Positions 14,653 through 24,572 of a stretch of 26,393 nucleotides of DNA are shown here, piece after piece. The notes under the pieces were generated by a model, which worked only from the letters and a program-made list of their open reading frames with translations, was not told where the DNA came from and did not search any database. A program made the translations under genes and the position numbers. How positions within the stretch are numbered: position 1 is the first letter of the stretch; the number at the start of each line of letters is the position of its first letter. Source of the stretch: Bacteroidia bacterium (GTDB lineage: Bacteria > Bacteroidota > Bacteroidia > Bacteroidales > Azobacteroidaceae); assembly GCA_025996865.1 (NCBI GenBank), contig BNTV01000068.1, forward strand, positions 1 to 26,393. The letters run 5' to 3'.

Positions 14653-16002
14653 ATGCAAAAAGAAACCCAACATATTGAATTTAAGCCGAGTTTCAATGAG
14701 GATGTCATTGAAACACTTGTTGCTTTTGCCAATGCCAAAGGCGGGAAAGTGCTTGTTGGGGTGGATAATGGCGGGAAACCGATTAAGAATTTTACAATCG
14801 GTGCGGAAAGTTTGCAGAATTGGATTAACGAAATAAAAAATAAAACTCAACCGCAAATTGTCCCCGATGCTTATATCGAAATTGTTGATAACAAAGATAT
14901 TGTTGTCTTTGAAGTGCAGGAATATCCGATAAAGCCCGTTGCTACGCGAGGCCGATATTACAGGCGAATGGCCAATTCAAACCACTTGCTTTCGACAATG
15001 GAAGTCGTAAATCTGCATTTGCAGTCGCTTAACACAAGTTGGGATGCTTATCCCGATGCGTTTCATACGCTTGATGATATTTCGCTTGATAAAGTGCAAA
15101 ATGCCATTGAAATACAAAAATCCAATCATTTGACCGTCAATGAATCGCCTTTGCCGTTTCTGTTGAAAAACGACTTAATCAGGGAAGAAAAACCTGTAAA
15201 TGCAGCCTTTCTGATGTTCAAAAACAAAGATTCGATAGACACAACAATAGAATTGGGAAGATTTAAAACGCCGATAACAATTTTGGATTCTGCTCGAACA
15301 CAAACCGATATTATAGAGCAGGTAAATCAGGTGTTGGATTTCGTACGCAAACATATCAATGTGGAAATCATTATTACAGGCAATCCTCAAAATACGCAAA
15401 AATGGCAATATCCGATGGAAGCGATTCGCGAAATTGTGATCAATATGATCATACACCGCGATTATCGTTCAACTTCCGATTCTGTTGTTAAAGTTTTTGA
15501 TGATTATATAGAGTTCTACAATCCGGGAAGGTTACCCGAAGAGATAACAATAAATGACTTGTTGTCCGGCAATTACAAATCCACGCCACGCAACCGAAAA
15601 ATTGCCGATTTTTTCAAAAATATGGGTTGGATAGAAAAATACGGTTCGGGAATAGGCAGAATACGTGATTTTTTCAAGGAAGAAAAACTGCCGGAACCTG
15701 AATTTAAACTCATTTCAGAAGGATTTCAGGTTACGGTTTTTGATAGAAAAACAGCACAAAATATAGGTGGTCAAATAGGTGGTCAAATAGGTGGTCAAAT
15801 AGGTGGTCAAATTCTAACCAAAGCACAAAATGATATGTTGAAATTGATAAAAGAGAATAATAGTATCACTCGAGAGGAATTGTCAGAAAGGTTGAAAATA
15901 AATTCTTCTGCCGTTCAAAAACACCTTGACAATCTGAAGAAGCGAGGCATTATAGAACGAATCGGGAAAACACGAGGTTATTGGAAGATAACGAAAAAAT
16001 AA
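14653..16002 (+). CDS. AlbA_2/GHKL-domain putative regulator with winged helix, right-arm copy
   Basis: Identical 449-residue protein to 10392-11741. It has an AlbA_2 domain at about 1-120, N-box-like REIVINMIIHRDYR at 259-272, KYGSGIGRI at 329-337, IGGQ x4 at 371-386 and a winged helix from about 390 to the end. AAAGGA directly abuts the ATG, too close to act as a normal ribosome binding site, which fits the weak use of Shine-Dalgarno sequences in Bacteroidota. Confidence 0.87.
   Translation: MQKETQHIEFKPSFNEDVIETLVAFANAKGGKVLVGVDNGGKPIKNFTIGAESLQNWINEIKNKTQPQIVPDAYIEIVDNKDIVVFEVQEYPIKPVATRGRYYRRMANSNHLLSTMEVVNLHLQSLNTSWDAYPDAFHTLDDISLDKVQNAIEIQKSNHLTVNESPLPFLLKNDLIREEKPVNAAFLMFKNKDSIDTTIELGRFKTPITILDSARTQTDIIEQVNQVLDFVRKHINVEIIITGNPQNTQKWQYPMEAIREIVINMIIHRDYRSTSDSVVKVFDDYIEFYNPGRLPEEITINDLLSGNYKSTPRNRKIADFFKNMGWIEKYGSGIGRIRDFFKEEKLPEPEFKLISEGFQVTVFDRKTAQNIGGQIGGQIGGQIGGQILTKAQNDMLKLIKENNSITREELSERLKINSSAVQKHLDNLKKRGIIERIGKTRGYWKITKK
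15763..15810 (+). repeat. Four tandem copies of a 12-bp unit, right-arm copy
   Basis: ATAGGTGGTCAA occurs four times exactly, encoding IGGQ four times between the ATPase-like and winged-helix domains. Confidence 0.97.
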
Positions 16003-16101
16003 GGCGAAAGAATTTTTCCGAAAAAGACACTGAAAAAGAGATTATTCCGGTTTCGTAAATATCGACACATTGTAACCTGCACAAATATTGATAAAAATTA
16101 G

Positions 16102-16410
16102 ATGAAATCCTCAATGTATCTTGCCTGTTCTCCCGGAACAAAATGGAATTTTTTGCATTTCAAACCCGGATTGGTTGACGGACATTACATCGGCGTTGAT
16201 CCCTACTATCTGGCTCAAAAAACTCAGGAATATAATTATCATCCCGAAATTATTCTTGCCAGAAGGAGGATGAACGATAGTATGGGAGAATATGTAGTAG
16301 CCTCGGAAGTTGTCAAAAAAATGATTAAACAAGGAATACAAGTAAAAGGATCGAATATTCTTGTGCTTGGTATTACTTTTAAGGAGAATTGTCCGGATAT
16401 TTTGCAATGA
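16102..16410 (+). pseudogene. Fragment of a second TviB-like dehydrogenase, right-arm copy
   Basis: Homology to the intact dehydrogenase runs from about 16133 to 16401 (its residues 254-341). DGHYIGVDP replaces GGHCIGVDP, so the catalytic Cys is lost. The frame ends ten bases after the homology stops. It is the mirror of 9984-10292. Confidence 0.88.
16342..16401. repeat. 60-bp exact direct repeat (dehydrogenase fragment), right arm
   Basis: Identical to 14312-14371. It ends at the joint with SGNH-gene sequence and is the mirror of 9993-10052. Confidence 0.93.
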
Positions 16411-16630
16411 AAAAGAAGTTAAATTAATCCTTTTCAACACTCCTGTATATCAGGTTGATAAATACACAGATCAAGCAAAATTTGATAGTTTACGAATAGC
16501 CATCTTACCGGATGTAGATTATATGGATTTTTCGGATTTTCTTTTACCTGATTCTTGTTATGGAGATATTGGTCATCTCAATTATCATGGAGCAGAGATT
16601 TTTAGTGAGTATCTTCAACATAATTTTTGA
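16400..16630 (+). pseudogene. C-terminal remnant of an SGNH/GDSL-hydrolase-like gene, right-arm copy
   Basis: About 76 codons ending GDIGHLNYHGAEIFSEYLQHNF. The 5' part was replaced by the dehydrogenase fragment in another frame. The stop lies 26 bases before the likely ATG of the acetyltransferase. It is the mirror of 9764-9994. Confidence 0.6.
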
Positions 16631-16656
16631 ATGTCTTTATTAAACAGTATATTTTT

Positions 16657-17364
16657 ATGTTTTTGACGTATCTAAAAGAATTAGTAAGACCCAAACGATT
16701 ATTAACGATAATACGGCATATTTTATTAACAAAGAAATATAAAGGTAAAAAAATTATTATAGGATTGAATACAGCAATAGTTAATACTATGTTAGAAGAA
16801 CATGTCTTTATTGGGAGTAATTCATCAATAATTAACGCTCATATAGGAAAACATTCTTATGTTAGTTCTAGTGTTCGTATTAGTAATGTAAATATAGGAT
16901 CTTTTACATCTATAGGATCGGATGTAATAATAAATATAGGGAGTCATCCTACTTACATGGTAAGTACGCATCCTGCTTTCTATGCAAATAATAAAATATA
17001 TGAAACTTTTTCTGATAAATTATACGTACAAGAATATTATAAAATAACGATTCAAAATGATGTTTGGATTGGAAGTCATGCTACAATTATTGGTAATGTT
17101 ACAATAGGGAATGGTGCAATAATTGCTTTTGGAGCTGTTGTTACAAAAGATGTTCCTCCCTATTCAATAGTTGGAGGAGTACCGGCAAAAATTATTAAAT
17201 ATAGATTTGAGGTGGTGATAATAAAAAAATTAGAAGAAATTAGATGGTGGGAGTTCTCTGATGATTTTTTAAAGCAAAAGTTCATGTTATTTCATAATGT
17301 TAATGACTTTATAGAATATTATGATTCCCATTCAAATATTATTGAATCATTTAGGAAAAAATAA
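16657..17364 (+). CDS. Hexapeptide-repeat O-acetyltransferase, right-arm copy
   Basis: Identical to 9030-9737. The ATG at 16657 (MFLTYLKELV) is preferred over the in-frame TTG at 16627, which lies inside the SGNH remnant. It shows left-handed beta-helix repeats, the STHPAFY catalytic-His loop, and the terminal VGGVPAKIIK typical of CatB/XAT-like enzymes. Confidence 0.88.
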   Translation: MFLTYLKELVRPKRLLTIIRHILLTKKYKGKKIIIGLNTAIVNTMLEEHVFIGSNSSIINAHIGKHSYVSSSVRISNVNIGSFTSIGSDVIINIGSHPTYMVSTHPAFYANNKIYETFSDKLYVQEYYKITIQNDVWIGSHATIIGNVTIGNGAIIAFGAVVTKDVPPYSIVGGVPAKIIKYRFEVVIIKKLEEIRWWEFSDDFLKQKFMLFHNVNDFIEYYDSHSNIIESFRKK

Positions 17365-17372
17365 TAATTAAA

Positions 17373-18728
17373 ATGGAAGATCTTTCTTTTATTATTGCTC
17401 TAATCTTATTGTCAATTACAACTATTTCGTATTTATCTATATGGAAATTGAAATCATTTTTCCATCCCGGATTTTATTTTTCTATTCTATGGTTGGTAGC
17501 AGTATTCTCAGAATGGTATTTAATAAAATATAACTTGGCAATTGTAGTAGATGTATTTTATATTGACGAGCTTAATTTTTTAGTTTCGTTTACTGCTTTA
17601 TGTTTTTTAGGTTTTCAATTTATAGGATTAAAATATAAACAAAAACAACCAATATTAAATTGCTTTTATGTTAAAGATTATTTTAAAAATATAGTGATAC
17701 TTATTGGTATTGTTGCTATTTTTTCTTTTATTTATTCCGGGGCAAGCTTAAATATGGGATTAAATAGAATAGCTTATGGAGGATATGATGAAATGAGACA
17801 TATTCACAAAGAATCTTCACTATTAGAAATATTATTTAACGTACTAAAATCCCCATTGCCATTTGTTGCTATTTTTTCTGGGTATTTAATTGGCAAACAA
17901 TTTGTTGAAAAAGAGATATCCTTCAAAAACAAATTTATCTTATATATCCCCTTTATTGTATATTTGCTGGAAACTATACAGATAGGTGGAAGAAATCCAG
18001 CAATTATCGGTTTGAAAAATTATCTTTTAGGATTTGGTTTGGCAATGCCCTATTTGTTAAATTCAAAAAAGAAAGTAAAACTACTCTCATACGTACTTAT
18101 AATTTTTGTTTCATTTTCTTTATTTAGTACTATTGTTGGTAATCAAAGAGCGATGGTTAGAAAACAAAGTATATCATCAGAAAGAGAGGATTCGGCTTTT
18201 TATAGTCTTTTTTCAGGGGTTATGGATTATATGTCGGCTCATTATTGGGGTTATCAGTTAAGAAGAACTGATTATATCAATAACGACTATACATATGGGA
18301 GTCATACATTTTATGGTTTTCTTAATATTTCTATTCCATTCTCATCTTCTTTGGAGACAGATAATTTATGGTCTGTTTTAGGCGTAGATTATGAACCATT
18401 AGAGATATATAAATCTGGTGTTACTGGTTTTTATACAACATATTCCATTTATTTACAATTATATAAAGATTTTGGTCCGGCAGGAATATATATATTTCTG
18501 TTATTATTTACATTTTTTACACATCATTTATTTGTTCGGATGCAAAAAAAACATAATATTTCATTTTTTGATCTTTTTTGGTTCTATATGTGTTTTTCAT
18601 TTTGGAGTAGTTCTAATTTTGATTCCTTTTATAGCTCAACATTTATTAAATCCTTAATTGTTATGTCCATTATAGTTGTATTTGTACAAAAACAGTTTCG
18701 TACACAGTTGAAATTAGCTAAAGAATGA
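17373..18728 (+). CDS. wzy: Wzy-type repeat-unit polymerase, right-arm copy
   Basis: Identical 451-residue membrane protein to 7666-9021. It has multiple hydrophobic segments and one large hydrophilic loop in the second half. Its TGA overlaps the wzx ATG (ATGA at 18725-18728). Confidence 0.82.
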   Translation: MEDLSFIIALILLSITTISYLSIWKLKSFFHPGFYFSILWLVAVFSEWYLIKYNLAIVVDVFYIDELNFLVSFTALCFLGFQFIGLKYKQKQPILNCFYVKDYFKNIVILIGIVAIFSFIYSGASLNMGLNRIAYGGYDEMRHIHKESSLLEILFNVLKSPLPFVAIFSGYLIGKQFVEKEISFKNKFILYIPFIVYLLETIQIGGRNPAIIGLKNYLLGFGLAMPYLLNSKKKVKLLSYVLIIFVSFSLFSTIVGNQRAMVRKQSISSEREDSAFYSLFSGVMDYMSAHYWGYQLRRTDYINNDYTYGSHTFYGFLNISIPFSSSLETDNLWSVLGVDYEPLEIYKSGVTGFYTTYSIYLQLYKDFGPAGIYIFLLLFTFFTHHLFVRMQKKHNISFFDLFWFYMCFSFWSSSNFDSFYSSTFIKSLIVMSIIVVFVQKQFRTQLKLAKE

Positions 18729-20080
18729 TTGCCATCCTAAAAAAAAATCTGAAATTAGGCTCTCGTCGATCACAAAAAGTAAAAAACAATATTGCCTTTT
18801 CACTTGTGTTACAAGGCATTAATATTTTAGTTAGTTTCTTACTTATACCTATATGTATTTCGTATGTTTCTACTTCTCAATATGGACTTTGGTTGACATT
18901 AAGTTCCATAATATCATGGTTTTCCTTAATGGATATAGGACTGGGATCCGGTCTTAAAAATAAATTAACAATAGCATTGGCGAATAATGATATAAAATTG
19001 GCTAAATCATATATTAGTACAACTTATTTTGTTTTAGGATTGGGAGCAATCATTATGAGTATCATCTGTTTGTTTATATATGATAAATTTAATTGGTCAA
19101 GTTTACTTAATCAAGATTCCGGAATAAACCCATTATTATCCACTACCGTTTTGATAATTTTTCTTTTCTTTTTTTTAAGATTAGTTGTTCAGTTAATCAA
19201 TACGATATTAATAGCACATATTATTCCTGCGGGAGCCAATTTTTTAAATACGGTTTCGAGTATATTGGTATTGTTAATCATATTTGTATTAACAAAGACA
19301 ACAAAAGGGAATTTGCTTATTTTATCACTTGTTATTAGCTCTGTTTCTGTTATTGTTTACATAGTTGCAAGCATTATATTATTTAAGACAAGATTTAAAT
19401 ACATTTCTCCATCATTCAAATCTATTGATTTGCAATATATCAAACCATTGATGAATCTTGGATTTGGCTTCTTTTTCATACAAATAAGTACTATTGTTTT
19501 ATTTCAAAGTAATAATTTTATTATTATCAAATTATTTACCAATGAAGATGTGGTAGTATATAATGTTGCATATAAACTATTTTCCATTATTACAATTTTA
19601 TTTAACATTATAATTCAACCTTTTTGGACTGCCTTTACTGATGCATGGGAGAAAAAAGAGGTATCATGGATTCAAACAGTAATAAAAAAATTATATCGCG
19701 TCTGGATAGGAATTTTCACTTTGGGAATTATTATTTTAATATTCTCTCCCTGGATTTATTCTATATGGATGGGTGATAGTGTATCAGTTCCTTTTTTGCT
19801 TTCTGTTTTTATTTGTCTTTATTTTGGTGCTTTTACCTATGGTGGTATATTTAATATGTTTATAAATGGAATAGGAAAACTAAGAATACAAATGATTTCT
19901 TTAGCTATTAGTATGTTTTTATACATACCTATTGTTCTTTTTCTTGTGAAAATTGTTGGATTAGGCGTCTATGCAATACCTATTGGTTTATTAATATCTA
20001 ATTTTTATTCGCTATTTCTATCACGAATACAGTACAATAAATTGATATTAGGTAAGGCTGTTGGCATTTGGAATAAATAA
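18725..20080 (+). CDS. wzx: Wzx-type oligosaccharide flippase, right-arm copy
   Basis: Identical 451-residue protein to 6314-7669. It has a basic N-terminus, the motif region YGLWLTLSSIISWFSLMDIG and 12 or more membrane segments. It is coupled to wzy by a 4-base overlap. Confidence 0.9.
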   Translation: MIAILKKNLKLGSRRSQKVKNNIAFSLVLQGINILVSFLLIPICISYVSTSQYGLWLTLSSIISWFSLMDIGLGSGLKNKLTIALANNDIKLAKSYISTTYFVLGLGAIIMSIICLFIYDKFNWSSLLNQDSGINPLLSTTVLIIFLFFFLRLVVQLINTILIAHIIPAGANFLNTVSSILVLLIIFVLTKTTKGNLLILSLVISSVSVIVYIVASIILFKTRFKYISPSFKSIDLQYIKPLMNLGFGFFFIQISTIVLFQSNNFIIIKLFTNEDVVVYNVAYKLFSIITILFNIIIQPFWTAFTDAWEKKEVSWIQTVIKKLYRVWIGIFTLGIIILIFSPWIYSIWMGDSVSVPFLLSVFICLYFGAFTYGGIFNMFINGIGKLRIQMISLAISMFLYIPIVLFLVKIVGLGVYAIPIGLLISNFYSLFLSRIQYNKLILGKAVGIWNK

Positions 20081-20084
20081 ATGT

Positions 20085-21305
20085 ATGGAAATCGTATTAA
20101 TAAGAGGCCTCAACCCCTATTTTGAATCGTCAGCAAGTGCTAATCGTTATACATCCATTATAGACGGGCTAATCCGTAATGGTGCGAATGTTACGTTAAT
20201 TGTAACCAATGGTTATAATAATATCAGCGAATTTAAGCTGTCTGGGATTAAAGCCCCTAATTCTAATTTGAATATCAAATATACGATTACTACTTTTAAT
20301 CATAATATATGGCTCCGAAGGATAAATGGTTATTTACTATCCGGAATTAATGCATGGTATTCTAATTTCAAATTAAAAAGATATTTCGTTGAACAGCAAT
20401 ATGACTTTTTGTGGCTAACCAATGATGCAACAATCTTGCATTTTTTCGTTCGAAATCATAAAAAATTAAACTATAAAAAATCAATTATAGAATTAAACGA
20501 ATTTAATGATATTTATAAACAAGACGGGCATATAAGCAACCCGAAGCAGTATAAAAAAGCAAAAGATGCTGATGAAACTTTCTTAAAAGCAATTGATCGG
20601 ATAGATTTATTTGCTGTCATGACTCAAACGTTAATAAGCTATTATAAACAATTGACAACCAATAAAAATGCAGTATTCTTTCATTTGCCGATGACTGTTG
20701 ATTTAAACAGATTTAGCGAAGTCAAAAATTCTACCTTGTTTAGAAAACCATATATTGCATTTACCGGGACATATACCAATCAGAAAGATGGCGTTGATAT
20801 TTTAATACATGCATTCGGTAGAATTGCAAATGATTATCCCGATTATCATCTTTATTTAGCCGGATTTTATCATTGGGATGTAACGATGCAAAAGAAATTA
20901 ATTGATAATTACGGATTGGCGAAACGCATTACCTATTTAAATGTACTGGATAAAGAAACCATACCCGGATTTATTCAGGATGCAGAATTATTGGTTTTGT
21001 CACGTCCTGATTCTCATCAGGCACAAGGTGGCTTTCCAACCAAATTGGGAGAATATTTAGCCTCAGGAAATCCGGTATGTGTTACAAAAGTAGGTGAGAT
21101 TCCTTATTATTTAGAAGATAATATTTCTGCTTTTTTAGCTGAACCGGGTGATAGCGCTTCATTTGCGGATGCGATGCAAAGGGCTTTATCCGATAAAAAA
21201 AGAGCTGAAAAAGTGGGAATAAAAGGCAAAGAAGTGGCTCAAATTCATTTTAATATGGAGATTCAAGCGAAACGATTAATGGAGTTTTTAAGGAGTAATT
21301 TATAG
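20085..21305 (+). CDS. GT4-family glycosyltransferase, right-arm copy
   Basis: Identical to 5089-6309. The ATG at 20085 follows the wzx stop by four bases. An out-of-frame ATG at 20081 would not encode this protein. GGFPTKLGEYLASG marks the donor-binding half. The capE ATG follows four bases after its stop. Confidence 0.87.
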   Translation: MEIVLIRGLNPYFESSASANRYTSIIDGLIRNGANVTLIVTNGYNNISEFKLSGIKAPNSNLNIKYTITTFNHNIWLRRINGYLLSGINAWYSNFKLKRYFVEQQYDFLWLTNDATILHFFVRNHKKLNYKKSIIELNEFNDIYKQDGHISNPKQYKKAKDADETFLKAIDRIDLFAVMTQTLISYYKQLTTNKNAVFFHLPMTVDLNRFSEVKNSTLFRKPYIAFTGTYTNQKDGVDILIHAFGRIANDYPDYHLYLAGFYHWDVTMQKKLIDNYGLAKRITYLNVLDKETIPGFIQDAELLVLSRPDSHQAQGGFPTKLGEYLASGNPVCVTKVGEIPYYLEDNISAFLAEPGDSASFADAMQRALSDKKRAEKVGIKGKEVAQIHFNMEIQAKRLMEFLRSNL

Positions 21306-21309
21306 TAAG

Positions 21310-22329
21310 ATGTCTATATTTGATAATAAAGTTCTCTTAATTACCGGTGGTACCGGGTCTTTCGGCAATGCAGTTCTTAACCGCTTCTTGGATTCCGACA
21401 TCAAAGAAATTCGGATATTCAGTCGTGATGAAAAAAAGCAGGACGATATGCGTCATGCGCTACAGAGTCCGAAAGTGAAATTTTATATTGGTGATGTCCG
21501 CGACAAACGTTCTGTTGACGGCGCTATGACCGGAGTGGATTACGTCTTTCATGCGGCGGCATTAAAACAGGTTCCTTCCTGTGAATTTTTTCCGATACAA
21601 GCCGTTCGGACAAATGTTTTTGGTACGGAAAATGTCTTGGATTCAGCCATTACTCACGGCGTGAAAAATGTAGTTGTGCTTTCGACAGACAAAGCTGCAT
21701 ACCCTATCAATGCCATGGGTATAAGTAAAGCGATGATGGAAAAAACAGCCATAGCCAAAGGTCGTGCTTTGGGCGAAAATGCAATTACCACAATTTGTTG
21801 TACCCGTTATGGCAATGTTATGGCGTCCCGTGGGTCGGTCATACCTCTTTGGGTCGAGCAAATAAAATCCGGGAATGAAATTACAATAACAGACCCCAAT
21901 ATGTCGCGTTATATGATGACTTTGGACGATGCCGTCGATTTGGTTATTTATGCTTGGCAACACGGGCAAAATGGGGATTTATTTGTGCAAAAAGCGCCTG
22001 CAGCGACATTGAATGTATTGGCCGAAGCTTTGAAACAGTTATATCAAATCGATACAAAAGTTCGTATTATCGGTACTCGTCATGGAGAAAAGTTGTACGA
22101 AACCTTGGTTACCCGCGAAGAGATGGCCAAAGCTATTGATATGGGTAACTATTACCGGATTCCATGTGACAGCCGCGATTTAAATTATGATAAGTATTTT
22201 GTTGAAGGAGAGGAAAAAATTTCTCAGATCGAAGATTATCATTCGCATAATACCAAGCGGTTAGATGTGGAAGAAATGAAACAACTGTTGTTAAAACTGT
22301 CGTTTATCAGAAAGGATTTGGGTTTATGA
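21310..22329 (+). CDS. capE: CapE/FnlA-type UDP-GlcNAc 4,6-dehydratase/5-epimerase, right-arm copy
   Basis: Identical to 4065-5084: TGGTGSFG, S125-T-D-K and the MxxxK catalytic variant (Met136, Lys140). It makes the first intermediate of UDP-L-FucNAc and overlaps capF by four bases. Confidence 0.94.
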   Translation: MSIFDNKVLLITGGTGSFGNAVLNRFLDSDIKEIRIFSRDEKKQDDMRHALQSPKVKFYIGDVRDKRSVDGAMTGVDYVFHAAALKQVPSCEFFPIQAVRTNVFGTENVLDSAITHGVKNVVVLSTDKAAYPINAMGISKAMMEKTAIAKGRALGENAITTICCTRYGNVMASRGSVIPLWVEQIKSGNEITITDPNMSRYMMTLDDAVDLVIYAWQHGQNGDLFVQKAPAATLNVLAEALKQLYQIDTKVRIIGTRHGEKLYETLVTREEMAKAIDMGNYYRIPCDSRDLNYDKYFVEGEEKISQIEDYHSHNTKRLDVEEMKQLLLKLSFIRKDLGL

Positions 22330-23429
22330 AAATCGGTATAACAGGACAAGCCGGATTTGTCGGCACACACTTGTATAATGTATTAGGATTATTTCCTGAT
22401 TTGTATGAACGTGTTGCCTTTGAGGATTCCTATTTTGATAATCTTGCTTTGTTGCGTTTGTTCGTAAAACAATGTGATGTGATCGTTCATTTGGCAGCAA
22501 TGAACCGGCACGAAAGCCAACAAGTGATTTATGATACCAATATTGAATTGGTTCAAAAACTAATTCAAGCAATGGAACTTGAAAACGTAAGGCCTCATGT
22601 GCTTTTCAGTTCTTCTACGCAAGAAACGTTGGATAATCTTTATGGACAATCCAAATTAAAAGGACGTCAATTATTGGAAGATTGGGCGAAACGAAATGAT
22701 GCTGTTTTTACCGGTTTGGTGGTTCCCAATGTTTATGGAGAATTTGCCCGTCCCAATTACAATACTTTCATCGCCACTTTTGCTTATAAATTAATCAATG
22801 GCGAACATCCGCAGGTAATGGTTGATAATGATGTCCGATTGATTTATGTCGGTTCGCTTTGCCGTTTTATTATTAATCAATTTCATAATGATAAAATTAG
22901 CCGGATAGAAGTTCCGTTCGATTTTGAACGAAAAGTAACAGACATACTATTTCAATTTGAACAATTTAAAACAATTTATTACGAACGGGGGATTATACCT
23001 GTTTTAAACGATAAAAATGATATTAATTTATTTAATACTTTTCGTTCTTATATTCCACCACGCTTGGCATCCTTAGTAAAACACGAAGACCATCGGGGCG
23101 TTTTTGTCGAAACCATCAAATTAGGTGTTGGAGGGCAAGTGAGTTTTTCTACGACAATTTCCGGCATTACTCGAGGTAATCATTATCATACGAGAAAAAT
23201 AGAGCGCTTTACCGTTATGAAAGGAAAAGCCTTAATACAATTACGTAAGATAGGCACTAACGAGGTGTTTAATTTTGAATTGGATGGCAATTTACCGTCG
23301 TATGTGGATATGCCTGTTTGGTTTACTCATAATATAAAGAATATCGGCGACGAGGAATTATATACCCAATTTTGGATTAACGAATGGTATGATCCGGAAG
23401 ATGGGGATACTTATTTTGAAATAGTGTAG
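22326..23429 (+). CDS. capF: CapF/FnlB-type bifunctional epimerase/reductase, right-arm copy
   Basis: Identical to 2965-4068. The SDR domain has Tyr106-x3-Lys110 and the C-terminal cupin domain has His286, His288, Glu293 and His335 as probable metal ligands. Confidence 0.94.
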   Translation: MKIGITGQAGFVGTHLYNVLGLFPDLYERVAFEDSYFDNLALLRLFVKQCDVIVHLAAMNRHESQQVIYDTNIELVQKLIQAMELENVRPHVLFSSSTQETLDNLYGQSKLKGRQLLEDWAKRNDAVFTGLVVPNVYGEFARPNYNTFIATFAYKLINGEHPQVMVDNDVRLIYVGSLCRFIINQFHNDKISRIEVPFDFERKVTDILFQFEQFKTIYYERGIIPVLNDKNDINLFNTFRSYIPPRLASLVKHEDHRGVFVETIKLGVGGQVSFSTTISGITRGNHYHTRKIERFTVMKGKALIQLRKIGTNEVFNFELDGNLPSYVDMPVWFTHNIKNIGDEELYTQFWINEWYDPEDGDTYFEIV

Positions 23430-23432
23430 AAA

Positions 23433-24572
23433 ATGAAAAAATTGAAAGTTCTGACAGTCGTAGGCACCCGTCCGGAAATCATCCGTTTAGCTTGTGTGCT
23501 TCAAAAATTAGATGCCTCGCCTGCAATTGAGCATATTTTAGTACATACCGGGCAAAATTACGATTACGAATTAAACGAAGTCTTTTTTGAAGATTTAAGT
23601 CTGAGAAAGCCGGATTATTTTCTCAATGCAGCCGGAAAAAATGCAACGGAAACTACAGGACAGATTTTAATCAATATCGACCCTGTTTTGGAAAAAGAAA
23701 GTCCGGATGCATTTTTGGTATTGGGAGATACCAATTCTTGTTTGTGCGCCATTGCTGCAAAAAAACGGCATATTCCTATCTTCCACATGGAAGCAGGCAA
23801 TCGTTGTTTTGATCAGCGCGTACCGGAAGAAAGCAATCGCAAGATAGTAGATCATATAAGTGATATCAATCTCACTTATAGTGATATCGCTCGTGAATAC
23901 TTGTTATCTGAAGGCTTGCGACCGGACAGGATTATTAAAACAGGCAGTCCCATGTATGAAGTCTTGATAAATTATTTGCCTAAAGTTGAAAAATCGGAAA
24001 TATTAAATCAACTATCATTAGAAAAAGGCAACTATTTTGTCGTTTCAGCTCATCGTGAAGAGAATATAGCCTCTGAAACAAATTTCTTTAATTTGGTTAA
24101 GGTATTGAACCGGATAGCGGAAACGTATCAATTGCCGATAATAGTATCTACGCATCCGAGAACGCGAAAGATGATAGAAAAGCATAGCGTTCAATTTAAC
24201 GAACAGGTCAAATTGGTGAAACCGGTGGGATTGAGTGATTATCTTGCTTTACAAATCAATGCCCAAGCCGTTTTATCGGATAGTGGAACTATTAGCGAAG
24301 AGTCATCTATTTTGAATTTTAGAGCCTTGAACATTCGGGAAACGCACGAACGCCCCGAAGCGATGGAAGAAGTATCGGTAATGATGGTTGGATTAAATCC
24401 CGAACGCATTATACAAGGATTGGTTCAGTTGACTTTACAAAAAACAGGGACAGAACGGAATTTCAGGCAAGTAGCCGATTATTCGATGCCGAATGTGTCG
24501 GATAAAGTGGTGAGAATTATCATTTCCTATACGGATTATATTAAAAGAGTGGTTTGGAATAATGAATATTAA
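23433..24572 (+). CDS. capG: CapG/FnlC-type UDP-HexNAc 2-epimerase, right-arm copy
   Basis: Identical to 1822-2961. GTRPEIIRL, HMEAGNRCFDQRVPEE and SAHREEN identify the non-hydrolysing 2-epimerase fold with CapG-type wording. It starts three bases after capF. Confidence 0.92.
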   Translation: MKKLKVLTVVGTRPEIIRLACVLQKLDASPAIEHILVHTGQNYDYELNEVFFEDLSLRKPDYFLNAAGKNATETTGQILINIDPVLEKESPDAFLVLGDTNSCLCAIAAKKRHIPIFHMEAGNRCFDQRVPEESNRKIVDHISDINLTYSDIAREYLLSEGLRPDRIIKTGSPMYEVLINYLPKVEKSEILNQLSLEKGNYFVVSAHREENIASETNFFNLVKVLNRIAETYQLPIIVSTHPRTRKMIEKHSVQFNEQVKLVKPVGLSDYLALQINAQAVLSDSGTISEESSILNFRALNIRETHERPEAMEEVSVMMVGLNPERIIQGLVQLTLQKTGTERNFRQVADYSMPNVSDKVVRIIISYTDYIKRVVWNNEY